From Chlorokybus atmophyticus (taxonomy: Eukaryota > Streptophyta > Chlorokybophyceae > Chlorokybales > Chlorokybaceae): a stretch of DNA of 64,000 bases. The DNA lies in assembly GCA_009103225.1 (NCBI GenBank), contig RHPI01002998.1, positions 88,292-152,291 on the forward strand, given 5' to 3'. A model generated the notes under the pieces. The model was given only the letters and a program-made list of their open reading frames with translations. It was not told where the DNA came from and made no database searches. The position numbers and the translations under genes are program-made. This document shows, piece by piece, positions 53,156-63,905 of this stretch (within the stretch, counting starts at the first letter, position 1; the number at the start of each line of letters is the position of its first letter).

Positions 53156-55740
53156 TTATATGTCGAGTAACGATGTGACCACGCGGAAACCATGGTTAGG
53201 GGGCAGCTCTTTGTTGCCGGGTCGGCTGAGAACAGCGACAGAGAAGCCGGCAGCTGTGGCTGCTTGGGCTTCAGCAGCAACATCCGTAGCAAAAAGGATC
53301 TGACTTCTGTTGTCAAAGCCGAGGGTCTCAGCGATCTCCACGTAAGATGTGGAAGCCACTTTCGTGCCCACTGTCGTGTCAAAGTAGCCGCTCAAGAAGC
53401 CGGTCAGATCGCCGCAACTTGTGTGACCAAAGATCAATCGCTGGGCTTCTCGGCTTCCACTGCTGTAAATGTAAACCTGCGACAGGATAAGTGACACGCA
53501 TTAGCACACGTATGCATCCTCTCAGTTTCTTAGTCCTTACCACGAGTGGTGGAATCAGTGGTTGATCACAAGTATACACTACATAGCGTACCTTGATGCC
53601 ATGCTGTGTCCATCTTTTCATTGCTTGTGGCACATCACTGTACACATAACCGCTCAACGCCTTGCATTCGTACCCTCTCCGCCATATGTGCCCCTGGTGT
53701 TAACAGAATGAAAAGTGAGCGTCAGTTGTTCAATAGTTGATTGTTAACATACCTGCATTTTGGAATGAACACAAAAATAGCAGCATGCAACAATTGACGC
53801 ACTGCAGAACAAATGTGTGCTATTGATTGCTAGCACATGTGCACCGATACCGCACAAGCACAACACCTTGCTATTGAAGCCCTTGAAACACCAGTATTGA
53901 CGTACAAGCTGTAAGACTGATGGTGTACCTGCAGCTGTTTAAGGCCAGTCACTTTGCGGTCTGCAGCGATCATGGCTTTCACAGCATGGGCACACACGTT
54001 GATGGCGACTTCACGGGGTTCCAACGGTATGACAGCAGCGTCTGGCCTACCGGCAGCAATATCTTCAGCGCACTGAGCGCGCAGCAACGCCACATCATCT
54101 TGCGTCGCAGGTGAGTCCCATGTGGCCCTCAAATGTTCCTCAACGTAGTCGCGGGCGTAGGGGAAGAGTGTCTCATGCACAAATGATATTGGTGTTGTCG
54201 TCCCTTCAATGTCCAACACAACAGCTCTCACTCCAGAGACGGAAATGGGCTCTGCAGGAGCACAAGTTAGCCGTGCATATACCCATCAGTGCACGTGACA
54301 ACATCTTGCCATCAACGGCTTGGGGCTAAACGTGTATGTGTGTATGTGTGGGGTGAGTGGGGTGCGTGCGTGCGTGCGCGCGTGCGTGTCTCTGCTATCC
54401 AACTGACCAGTTACCTGTAACATGAGGCCGTTTTGCGGGGTGGCCATTACTTAGTTCTTGATGTGCACTGTTAGCGTGATCTGGCCCGACAAGGCTGCGT
54501 CCCATGCGATGCAACTCCACAGCCGCTTGGAAAAGGTAGTGATAGCACTCTGCTTGCGTCTTTGCACTTATCCTGTACATTACAGAAGTACTACAGAATT
54601 CATCACGATAAAAGGCTCGGCCTGTATAGTGTATATGTATGGTGTTTATTACAAAACTCTGTTGTTTGGTTGCCATGCTTGTTGCGAGTACTTAGCCTTG
54701 TGAACTGCGCCAGTTGTGTGTTTGAAAAGTGTAAAGGCATGTACATGTGTGTGTGCAAGAAACGTAACTTTTGTGTGGTATTGATGCGTACCACGAGTCT
54801 CCCCAAACATACACGCCATGGTTGCGCACGAGCACCGCCGTGGTCTTGGGGTAATCCTGGACGGCTTTCGTGAGCGAGTCGGTGAGCTCGCATTCGCGGG
54901 GGGTATTCTCAATGATGGGCACGACAAGCGTGTCCCCATAAGCATGATGAGCAATGCCCTTGATCATCTCCATGTGTGAGATGCGAAACTCAGTCGCCCC
55001 AGGCTCGAGCAGCGTCGCCAGTGCTGACCAGATTGAGTGGGAGTGAATCACTGCACCAGCATTGCGCATGTTGTATGCTGCCATGAACAGCGGTGCGCAC
55101 TCTGAAACCTGTCAAGTGTGTTAGGGACAACTGCCGGTTGCAGTGTTTGTTGAACAGTACTACTTGTGGGTAGAGCACGCTCACCTTTGGTGGCTTGTGC
55201 GGCCATGGCCTTGTCACAGGCTGTGCTATGATCGTTCCATCTCTGTAAGCAAAAAACAAACTTTACACAACTGCTGTGGAGTAGTAGCGTGTGCACACAC
55301 TGAACTCATGCACTTACGAGTGCGTCGTCGCATGGACACAGCTCATGCATCTCTAACCGAGCACACATGCATGCAGCATGATACCCTAATACACTTGTGT
55401 GATTATCTTCTTTACAGTTAACAACAGCAGTCATGTAAGCGCAATGCAGCACACGCGAAGCCGGCAACTGCATGTTACTCCTACTTGGGCCTAATAGCAT
55501 CCCAAACCTCCAATGCGTCATTAAGTGCACCTTCAACATGCTTGCTTACCCCTTAAGCACGTAGATATCCTCCGCCTTCATCCGCTCCTTCTGGACGCCG
55601 CTGGGCGCCATGGCGTACAGATCCTCATTCACCTTGATGGATATGGACCCGCCGGTGCCCGACACCCATCCCTGGTCATAGAATAAGCGGCAAAGCTCCG
55701 CAACAAGTTCCCTGGAGGACTCCGCCCCTGCAGCGTCCAT
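53156..55740 (-). CDS. DEP1: Bifunctional methionine-salvage enzyme (MtnB dehydratase - MtnC enolase-phosphatase fusion)
   Basis: It carries out two steps of the methylthioadenosine (Yang) cycle: dehydration of methylthioribulose-1-phosphate, then enolisation and dephosphorylation to the acireductone. The ATG at 55740 starts [16 protein letters not shown], then [15 protein letters not shown] and [18 protein letters not shown], the aldolase-II-like MtnB start; an in-frame ATG at 55800 is a weaker choice. Exons near 55080-54790 carry [20 protein letters not shown] and [18 protein letters not shown], with the zinc-binding HxH and the distal His. The MtnC half (HAD family) begins near 54235: [17 protein letters not shown] with the nucleophile Asp, [18 protein letters not shown] (motif II, about 53480), and the motif III/IV region [11 protein letters not shown] (about 53260). 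It ends at 53156-53158. This order is the plant-type fusion. Confidence 0.94.
54327..54394. repeat. TG/CG simple-sequence tract in DEP1 intron
   Basis: Repeats of TATGTG grade into GTGCGTGCGTGCGCGC, an alternating purine-pyrimidine run inside an intron of the minus-strand gene. Confidence 0.6.
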
Positions 55741-55934
55741 GATGACGCCGCCACCGTCACCACTGCCGCCGATGACAAGCAACCTGCCAGGCCAGTGCAC
55801 ACAGCTGGATCACTGTGCTCATATTGCTCGAATGCACGAACTCACTGGATCACTTGCGGTTCAATTTGAGATCAGTGCATGCCAGAATGCTGCTTGTCGA
55901 CGTTGGCGCTGGCGTTGGCGGTGTTGGTGGTGTC
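55741..55934. promoter_or_regulatory. Divergent promoter, DEP1 / fibrillin
   Basis: Only 194 bases lie between opposite start codons, so the promoters and 5' UTRs must overlap or be very short. Confidence 0.45.
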
Positions 55935-57404
55935 ATGGCGGTGTGGACAGTGAGCGCATGCGCTTCACTTGCCCCTCCAGTGTCGCTGATTGCCTCCAAG
56001 CCCAGGGCTGCCAAGCTTCAGCAGCGCAGTGCCGAGGGGAGGAGGCGAGTGACCAGCTGCCAGGCTGCTGACGTGGCCAGCGTTGCGGCAACCAAGCAGG
56101 TTAGTGTGGTCAGTTGCGTTATGGGTTGAAGCTTACGAGCTTGAGCTTAGTCTGAAGTTGCTGTGCTGCGTGGCTGTGTCGCAGGAATTGCTGTCCGCCT
56201 CCAGGAATACGCAGAACGGCACTGCATGCACAAGTGACCAGGCTGAGCGGATTGCAGGCAAAGATTTGTTAGATGGTTCATGTTCTGCATGCATGGCTCG
56301 TTTTATTGATGCCCACAGCTCATGAACGCGCTGCATGTTGCCTTGTTGCCTTGCAAGCGGACCGCACTAATGAACACGTGCTTTGCTATTTGTCGTTAAA
56401 TAGTTCGGCGTACAGCATGTTCATTTCTGTTTGCTGCTTCTTGTTGACATATGGTGCCGACGCTCAGCTGACTTTGGCTCTTGCACGAGCTAGCGTTTTC
56501 CCTGGCATGCAGCCATGCATGCGATACTGTGGCCGATGCTGTGTCTGTGTCAGGCCTGATCAAGCAGTTGGAGGCATCCAACCCAAGCAAGAAACCGGCA
56601 TATGCTGATCTTTATGACTCATTCTGGTGAGCACCCTTGTACACCAACGTGAACTGCATGCAACTGAACCAAAAGCATGAATGATTCAGGCATGCTGTTT
56701 GGACATGCATCAAGTTTATACATGCACTGACTCGAGTGTCAACACAAACCCACACAGGGAGCTGGTGTACTCATCTTCAACAGCGGCTTCAGCCGGCAAG
56801 TTGGGCCCGTTTGTAGGATATGTCACGCAGGAGTTTTTGCCAAGAAAGGTTTGCAGCCTAAGACAGTTGTCAGATCCCCAGCAGGCACATATGTTAGTTT
56901 TTTGCTTGTATGCTCAGGCTTGATTTGTTGGCTTCCGTTTGGCTCTCAGGGAGTGGAGGGCCAGCTTGAGCAATACATCAATGGTGTGGAATTTGGGCCT
57001 GTACTCAAAGCGGCCTTGCTTGCGACATACAAGGTACTAGTTGTGGTGTTGGCTGACATACTCTTCCCCAACGTCGTATGTTAGCTCGACTGGTTGCACT
57101 GACTTACCCTTGTCTCGCTTGCAGCCTTTGAGTGACACACGGCTGCAAGTCAAGTTTATCAACACTCGGTGGACACTGCTATCTGTTTTCAGCTTTACGC
57201 AGGACTTCAAGCCTTCATCGGGCGGCTGGTGGGAGGTTACATATGTAAGCAAATTCCTTATGCTGTACTATGGCATGATTGTTGTTAACATGGATGGGTT
57301 CACAACCGAACGACTTGTAACTTGTTTCGTTTCAGGTTGACAATGATTTGCGCATCCTGTATGCCAACACTGGCAACGTATTTGTGTTGCGTCGCGTGCG
57401 TTGA
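55935..57404 (+). CDS. Plastid lipid-associated protein (PAP/fibrillin)
   Basis: Fibrillins are plastid lipocalin-like proteins on plastoglobules, thylakoids or in the stroma; they bind lipids or quinones. The ATG at 55935 starts MAVWTVSACASLAPPVSLIA, rich in Ser, Ala and Lys/Arg and consistent with a transit peptide; an earlier in-frame ATG exists. Later exons give ELLSASRNTQNGT (about 56186), IKQLEASNPSKKPAYADLYD (about 56560), ELVYSSSTAASAGKLGPFVG (about 56760), QEFLPRKGVEGQLEQYINGV, LQVKFINTRWTLLSVFSFTQ and GGWWEVTYVDNDLRILYANT. The final exon ends VFVLRRVR. The order 'W.L.YSS....GKLGPFVG' followed by 'D..LRI.....GN.FVL.R' is the fibrillin pattern. Which subfamily is not settled. Confidence 0.87.
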
Positions 57405-57720
57405 CCCTAGCTCCGCAGTTGCTGCTTCACGTGTACATCCTTGTGTACTATTACGTTAGCCAACATAAGTTGTCGCTGGTAGTTTGTCATTTGAGGTGTA
57501 GCAGATTTCTGTGACCGCTCGTGTGAATAGTGTTGTAATATTGCTCATTGAACGTGCAGCTCCTTTGGCATACTCTGGATATGTGCACCTGCTGGTAGTC
57601 CACACACGGGTGTGATTTTGCCAAGATGAAGTGAGTTGGTATGGTGGTAGCAGGTCCCAAGTGAGATGGCATGGTCAGTAGTATTCCACCCGCGCCACTG
57701 CGAGTTGCATTGACCAACAC
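57405..57720. other. Short intergenic
   Basis: This probably holds the 3' UTR of the fibrillin gene. Nothing else is recognised. Confidence 0.5.
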
Positions 57721-59842
57721 GTGCACAGATGCGAGGGTCTGTGTTCACTGGCTCTGCACTGCTTTCTCACTGATTCAAACGCGCTCAGTGAACTCGCGAT
57801 ACAGGATCACTACTTGAGAATCTCAAGTGACGCTTTTCTAACACTCAAAAACATGCAGCTGATTGTTGCTGGCGCAGAAACCATGCGCAGGCTCGCACGC
57901 ATACTCACTGCAACAAATCAGCTTAAATACTTGTGGCTCAAGCAAAACTTGCTAAGCATTAGTGTTGAATTGGTTTGTCTGTGTAATTGAGACACCTGGC
58001 TCACCTGGTTTGCATACGGTGCAGGCACACGAGAGATGCACTGGGCTGACCAACACCAGCGTGCACGCTACCAAGCCACCATCTTCAGCACCAGCACCAG
58101 CAGCACCTCCCTACATGGTGCAGGCTCACGAGGAATGCACTGTGCCGTCCAACATCAGCGTCAGTGGTAGCGAGCGACCATCATCAGCACCAGCAGCAGG
58201 CATGCCTGGAAGCAAGCCTGACTCGCTGCTCATTGAGGCAGACTATGAGCGACGTGCTGTCCAACAACAATGCCAACGCCAATGCGCCACCATCATCAGC
58301 ATCAGCACCAGCAGCAGCAGCACCACCACCACCATCACCACCAGCCATACCTGACTTGCCGCTCGGTGAGGCCACCATGGAAGCAGGTTTTGAGACTGTG
58401 GAGGGATGCACATTGACGAATCCAATGTCAACCGCAAAAGGCGAAAGAGGAGAAAGGAGGCTGAGGAGGAGAGAAGCGGGAGGCGGGAGGGAGAGAAGGA
58501 GCAGGTGGAGGAGGAGGAGGAGGAGGAAGACAAGGCTGAGGGGATTGAGCCTCCAACAAAGGTGTGCCGCGTGCAGGAGAATAAGCAAGGAGTATACGTA
58601 ACATCAAGCTGGCCCGTCGCAGAACTTGAACATCACTTGGAGGAGAAGGTGGACGAGAATGAGCAGCCTCTGCTAAAGGTGTGTCGCATGCATGAGGATA
58701 AGCCAGAAGTCCATGCAACAGCGAGTCGGCCCGTTGCATCACTTAGACACCGATTGGACGTCATCACTCCCAAGCGGTTGAGCTGGCTAGAGTTTGAAGA
58801 CGTGGCCATTGTCCACAAGTATCCGCAGTATGAGGACGCGGCACAGGGTTCAAAGTGCTGACTGCCCAGCCGCACCCAATTCTTGGGCAATTTTACCGTT
58901 TGCGAAGTCCTACTGGAGACCACATTCTCTCCACACCCAACAGCTTGGCTGGTCAGCTACAGCGTTCAGAAAAAGGTGTGGAGAGACTACATGGATTTCA
59001 CCGTTACAGACATGCACGCGATCACATTCCCTGCCAATGCGGAGGTGAACCATCATGCGCGCATGTGGATGTGTGGGCTTGCGGCTCCTTCAACGCTTTG
59101 TCACGCGGTTGCGCAAAACCGGCATGGCCAAAGAATCCTCGCCAATGCAGATCTTTCCGCAAAAAAAGTGAAAGACTTCAAGCTTGCGGCAAATCCTGCC
59201 ATGCAGGTCTTGAGCGCCTTCCGGTATAAGCTTGCGGGCTACACAATCAGCCAGGACACAAGGCGTTTCATATAATTGCATGTTAGCAACTTCAGCACGG
59301 GGAGCAATCTTCTGCAACACGACTTGAAGGACGTGGCGCCGGACATTCGCTGCAGCGCCTTTATGGATGAAAGCAGGGCCTTATTGAGAGTCTATCAAAA
59401 CTCCTCTTTCGTCGTGCTGGATGCTAACAACAAGTGGGCTGAAGTGTTCAGCCAGCGTTGCTCGGGCCGTGCGTGCTGCTCAGCTCTTGTGTGTATGCGA
59501 GTCTCTCCGATGCTTGTGAAGCGTGCAGACTGCACAGCATGGACAACACACTCAGAATGCCACACCACATGGGGTTCTGGCAGGTGAGGGGCTGTTACTT
59601 GTCGCACCCTTGACGGAATGACTTTTCTCGCCAACTTGGCAACGGGCGAAGTCAAGGAGATTGTCTTTTACCGATCGGCTATGCATATTGGTGAGCCCGG
59701 GTGGTGGGAATGTCGGCGCAACTTGTGGATCTGGCAGTCAGCCCTGAAGGAGATGTGTGCTTTGCAAGTAGAGGACAAATTTTCTTCTTACGCTTCTGGT
59801 GAAGCTGGCTTGTTGGCCATCTTGCTCAGCGCTTGCGCATAA
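57721..59842 (+). pseudogene. Large unrecognised protein gene with several in-frame stops
   Basis: An exon near 57760-57970 encodes NMQLIVAGAETMRRLARILT. After a probable short intron come near-repeated Pro/Ala segments (AHERCTGLTNTSVHATKPPS, then AHEECTVPSNISVSGSERPS) and a highly charged block (EEEEEEEDKAEGIEPPTKV). From 58406 to 59842 a single reading frame runs with stops at 58859-58861 (TGA), 59273-59275 (TAA) and 59585-59587 (TGA). Sequence on both sides still looks protein-like, for example VWRDYMDFTVTDMHAITFPA, then RVYQNSSFVVLDANNKWAEV, then GWWECRRNLWIWQSALKEM. Between 58355 and 58405 the frame is also disrupted. I do not recognise the family. A recently disabled gene copy is the simplest reading; missed introns are possible but have no good splice sites. 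Confidence 0.5.
58022..58340 (+). repeat. Pro/Ala/Ser-coding degenerate repeat, with inverted relative near 61.2 kb
   Basis: Segments starting near 58022, 58121 and 58260 share GCAGGCNCACGAG..ATGCACTG and CCACCATC.TCAGCA. A related segment in the opposite orientation lies near 61150-61215, where the minus strand encodes VHERCCAPFNTDVNANEPP. Confidence 0.45.
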
Positions 59843-60459
59843 CTGATACTCATAGGTCTGATTGCGTTAGACGATTGACTCCTGTTGGCAGCGATCATAT
59901 ATGCTACCTATCTAGCCTTCTAGTGTATATAGAAAAAGTGCTTTCCTGCCTGGCTGGAGTGTGAACCTGCGTTAGTGCATGCTCCACAGTGTGCATGAGT
60001 GGCAATTAGCCAAATGCTTTCTCTCATATACAGGGAACCATGATGGTGCTCAGGAGAGAGGACTTGACCAACAGCATGCCTGGGTTCCCATGCGGCAATT
60101 TGTTGGTCGTTGCTGTGTGCAGCATGCCACTCTATAACACCAATGCCGGGATGTTGTAGTCAAGTATGTTCAACTGTTGCGCTTGTTCACACTCTGCATA
60201 CACCTCCTTGTTAACCCAAGTGCCTTTACTAACTTGTACTATCGGTGTACAAAAGGGGTATGCTACTATGTGTTGGCGTCCATACGTGTCCACAACCTAG
60301 CCATATAGGTGGTGTTCCTACAGCGCACTCATAACTTGCACACGAGAAAGACAAGCACAAGAGAGACACAACAGACGCAAAGCCGAACTACCCAACACGC
60401 TCCGGGAGGACGGGAGGAGGAGAAACAGGACCAGCAGAACAATAGACAGCATTGTAAGG

Positions 60460-60645
60460 CGCAAGGATGCACCAGGAGGATGCCCAAGGGCTCAAGAAGA
60501 AGGTGCAGGGGAAGGATGAGAAAGGTGCCCAAGCGATGGTGCAAGGAAAGGACCAGGAGGATGCCAAGTTGCCAGAAGAGGTGGAGGCGTAGGTGAAGGT
60601 GGAGGTGGAGGTGGAGGTGGAGGTGGAGGCACAGGTGGAACAACC
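60460..60645. repeat. GGAGGT / AGGATGCC minisatellite
   Basis: CAGGAGGATGCC and AAGGTGC-type units recur between 60470 and 60585. A run of GGAGGT hexamers follows at 60597-60635. Confidence 0.65.
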
Positions 60646-60819
60646 AGCAAAGGAAGGCCTACTCCAAGGAGCTGGAGGTGGATGTGATGAGGGCCTAGTA
60701 GGAGGGGAAGGAGCGTAGTTGTAGTTGATCACGGCGTAGTTGCCACCAACATTAATGGAATCTAACACGCACGCACACGTCAGTCAACACAACAGGTCCG
60801 ACACATGCTCAATATTGCA

Positions 60820-61045
60820 GTGCTGACAATGAGGCCAAGTGAAAGGTGGCAGCTGAGTGCTTGTGTTAGCTGCAGTCCGCTACATTGCTAAACTGCCTGG
60901 CACATCAAAGTATTACTGCACAAATTTAAGTAAAGTACAATGTTCATACTGTTTACTATGGCAACACATTCACAGAATCTGCCCCCCGCTGCAGTGCTTA
61001 CCATGAGGCCAAGTGAAAGGTGGCAGCTGAGCTGTGTATGTGTGA
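60820..61045. repeat. Direct repeat, two copies about 170 bases apart
   Basis: ATGAGGCCAAGTGAAAGGTG continuing to GGCAGCTGAG occurs near 60829 and again near 61001, with similar bases on the left of each copy (CAGTGCT). Confidence 0.7.
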
Positions 61046-61565
61046 GCCGACGTACTCTTGGGCAAAGCTTGAAGATGCTGGTTTCATTCAAATCGCTCAG
61101 GTGGTACCGTACCTGAAGTCGCTGCTTGAAGAGTACGGCTGCTGGAGGAGATGGTGGCTCATTGGCGTTGACGTCGGTGTTAAACGGGGCACAGCATCTC
61201 TCGTGGACCTGGATAGAGTGCTGACACAGATAGCATGCGTAACTCAACCGAAGCCATGCATAGACCTACGCATAACAGTATTTAGCTGAGAGTTGTCTAC
61301 GACACACAAGCCCAAAACACCAGCTCGCGCGCAGATTGTGTATGCGTGGCCGCTATTGTAAGCATTCCATGCCAATGCAGTAGCGCGTGCATGTGAGGTC
61401 AGACCAGATGGTGCCGGTATAGCATAGCAACTGCTGCTGAGTTGACAAGTTGACGCAGAATTGGCAGCGCATGAGCAACAAGTGCAAGTGGTGGGATACC
61501 CAGCAACAGAGCCGCACGACAACGAGAAGATCTCATTACTAGTTCAGCAACATCGTCACACATAG

Positions 61566-62034
61566 CTACGTACTGTCATCCATGCCTATCACAGTGTACA
61601 GCGCACTCACACGCACGCAAGCAGCGTGCAAGCACGCCTGCACAGCTGCAGCCGCCAGCACAGCGTCCGCGTTCCGTTGTTGGCGCTGCCGTCGGGACCG
61701 GACCCCAGCTTGGCGCGGCCGCCACGACCGCCCGCCATTCCAGGATGGTGATGCCCTGAGCACGCTGCAGCGCGCAAGCCACGCGCTGCCGGTACAGCGC
61801 CAAGTAGCCCGACAGCCTGCCCAAGGGCAAGTCACGTGCAGCCAGCGCCCTCCTAGCGCACGTGTCGATGACGTCGTGGAAACTCTCGCCTAGGGTGCCG
61901 TGCGTCTCGGAGGCGAGGGGATGGAACGTGTCGGCGGCGGGGTGACCGTGGTATTTCCGCCGCTTCGCCAGCTCACAACAGTCAGTAGTACTGAATGGGT
62001 TAGTACCTGAGTGTTTGGAAAGCAGGCGCAGCAA
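61566..62034 (-). mobile_element. Fragment of a non-LTR (LINE-type) retrotransposon ORF
   Basis: The minus-strand frame encodes CCELAKRRKYHGHPAADTFH, LASETHGTLGESFHDVIDTC and RLSGYLALYRQRVACALQRA. The pattern 'A.RRKY......F.P...ET.G..G......' followed by an Arg-rich helix resembles the region after the reverse transcriptase of algal and plant LINE elements. No RT domain is present upstream, so this is a 5'-truncated remnant or a decayed copy. The match rests on memory of the pattern only. Confidence 0.45.
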
Positions 62035-62800
62035 ACCAGCTCAGCATATCAGAGGCAGCACAAGTCTACTTGCCATACGAGTTTCAGACCAGTGCGTACT
62101 CAGCACTGCTAACATACACAGCAAACTTGAAGAACGCAGTGACATACAACCACTGAAAGCCTGAACAACCAGGAAGAAAACAAATACGCAGGCAGACAGG
62201 CAAGCAATGCATCAACAAGCAAGCAAATGAGTATGCCACAGCGATACCCCCATGAGTGCAAAGCATATTGGCACGTTATTCAGACACTAGTTCTATACAA
62301 GCAAATCGAGCACACCGCGTGTCTCGACACGCGTCGCACACAATCACACTAAGCTACCTAAGAACAAATGCGGCTGCACGGAGGCGATAGCCGCTTATTG
62401 ACACAGTTGCTCTTTTGCCATGATGGCGCAGGCTTATTTAAGTTGCATACTGAGTTTGGGTGCCGCTATACAGCAGGCTTATTTGTTGGAGTCAGCAAGG
62501 TTGGCTGATCAATTGCGCTCCTTGCGCAGGGAACAAACCTTCTTTGCCGCAATGCAGCAGACTTATTGAAGTAGTGTTATCTTGTGGGCTAGCAATGGCC
62601 AGCTGGCAGGCTTCCCTCCGGTATAATGGAGGGGCAGTCCGCCTTATTGTTGGATGGAACGCCTTGTTATTGGATGGCAGCAGACCTGCTTGACTTGCAG
62701 GTCCGTCCGCATAGCGAGCTGCACAGGACTTGGCTGTGCACTACTAAGGCTAAAGATTTCGTGGTGATGTCTCCACGCTGGTGTGTTCGTGTTTTGTTAC
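62035..62800. other. Intergenic with short degenerate repeats
   Basis: No gene is seen. The motif GCAGRCTTATT recurs near 62430, 62471 and 62555, and CCTTGTTATTGGATGG-like units near 62640-62680. Confidence 0.45.
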
Positions 62801-63576
62801 TCAGGCGGGAGATGGACTTGGCGCTTGGGCAGCTTGCGAGCAAGGCAGTGGGGGCGGGCGCCTTGTTCTTGGTCGGGGCACTTCTTTCAACAGCCTTGAC
62901 TGACTTGGGCACCAGTAGCAATTGGGCAGCAGGTCAGAATAAGGCGCGCAAGCATCCTGCAATTGAAGGAGGTTCAGGGGTGGTCCAGTCCCACACCAGT
63001 TCAAGTCACAGACTGTGCAAACAAGCGCAATGTCAGCTGGTGCACGTACCGCAAAGTTGTCCGCAATGTACTGCGGCATTGCGTCACAGGTATCAATGGC
63101 GTTGGTGAACACGCGCACGGTGGAGGGGTCAAAATTGAACTGCCACTGTGGACAGAAAGCCGAAGGCTGCTTCACAACCAAGCCCAGCACGTGTGCAGTG
63201 GCCCCACTCTGCAACGCCGCACGAGCTTTGGCAATCTGCGCCGGATCTGTCATCCTGAAAGGCAAGCCACTGTGTGTGAGCGGTTGCCACATACAAGCAC
63301 ATGTATACCACTTGCAGCACAGCAAACGTACTTGATGATGAACTTTGGTTCGACTGCTGCCGGGAAGCCAATGTGGAAGAAAGTCACATTTGGGGAAGGA
63401 GGAGGAGGAGGTGGCCTTGGAGGTGGCGGTGAATGCAGCGGCTGAGGAGGAGGAGGAGGCGAGGGAGGAGGACAGGGATCTGGCGTGAACGCCACTCGCC
63501 CGCGCAGAGGTGGCGAATGGCTCAGAGCCGGCATTAGCAAAGACAGGAACAGCACCGTCCTGTAGAGATTCTCCAT
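62801..63576 (-). CDS. Secreted proline-rich protein with BP74 N-terminal-type domain
   Basis: Three exons (63576-63332, 63254-63050, 62956-62801) join in phase to give 201 aa. The start MENLYRTVLFLSLLMPALSH looks like a signal peptide. A Ser/Pro spacer follows (CPPPSPPPPPQPLHSPPPPR and more), like the hydroxyproline-rich rods of algal wall proteins. The domain then begins VTFFHIGFPAAVEPKFIIKM, with TDPAQIAKARAALQSGATAH, VLGLVVKQPSAFCPQWQFNF, DPSTVRVFTNAIDTCDAMPQ and YIADN, and closes with LLPNCYWCPSQSRLLKEV. This is the pattern of the BP74 N-terminal domain, named after a Dictyostelium calmodulin-binding protein. A basic Pro-rich tail ends in SPSPA. Function is unknown. A possible further upstream exon at 63906-64000 would put the true start outside the window. 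Confidence 0.72.
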
Positions 63577-63905
63577 GCTGAGTTGAGAACCTGTGACAAG
63601 AATACGTTAATGTGCATTCGGTCAACATAGCAACTGTTGCCAGGTATGCACGCAGACTGCTGGAGACGTCAAGCCTAATGTTGCAAAACTAATTTTGCAA
63701 CGCAGCACACAGATCATCTTGCATTGCAACCGCTTGAAAGTGATCTGTAAAACGGCAAACACGCTTAACCAATCCACTGCTGCTTGGTTTGGACACTGTG
63801 CGGACATGAGCATAATGCTCCATCATTAGCTTACTGTGAAGTATAGATTAGCCAGAGCTGCGTAGCAGCAGATAATTATATGTAGAAAGTGCAAATCAAG
63901 CTTAC

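Larger units (their letters stand above)
59843..61565. other. Repeat-rich interval without a supported gene
   Basis: It holds a GA/GGT minisatellite (60460-60645), a direct repeat (about 60820-60875 and 60990-61045), and the inverted relative of the 58.0-kb repeat. A Lys/Glu/Gln-rich open frame near 60460-60585 could be a remnant of low-complexity coding sequence. Confidence 0.45.

Noticed and set aside
58859-59587. Alternative genetic code or stop readthrough
   Set aside because: Stops of two kinds occur in one locus only. All other genes here end with normal TAA, TAG or TGA codons and have no internal stops.
60309-60596. Lys/Arg/Gln-rich plus-strand frame as a gene
   Set aside because: The sequence is a minisatellite with unstable reading, lacks a recognisable domain, and is best described as a repeat.
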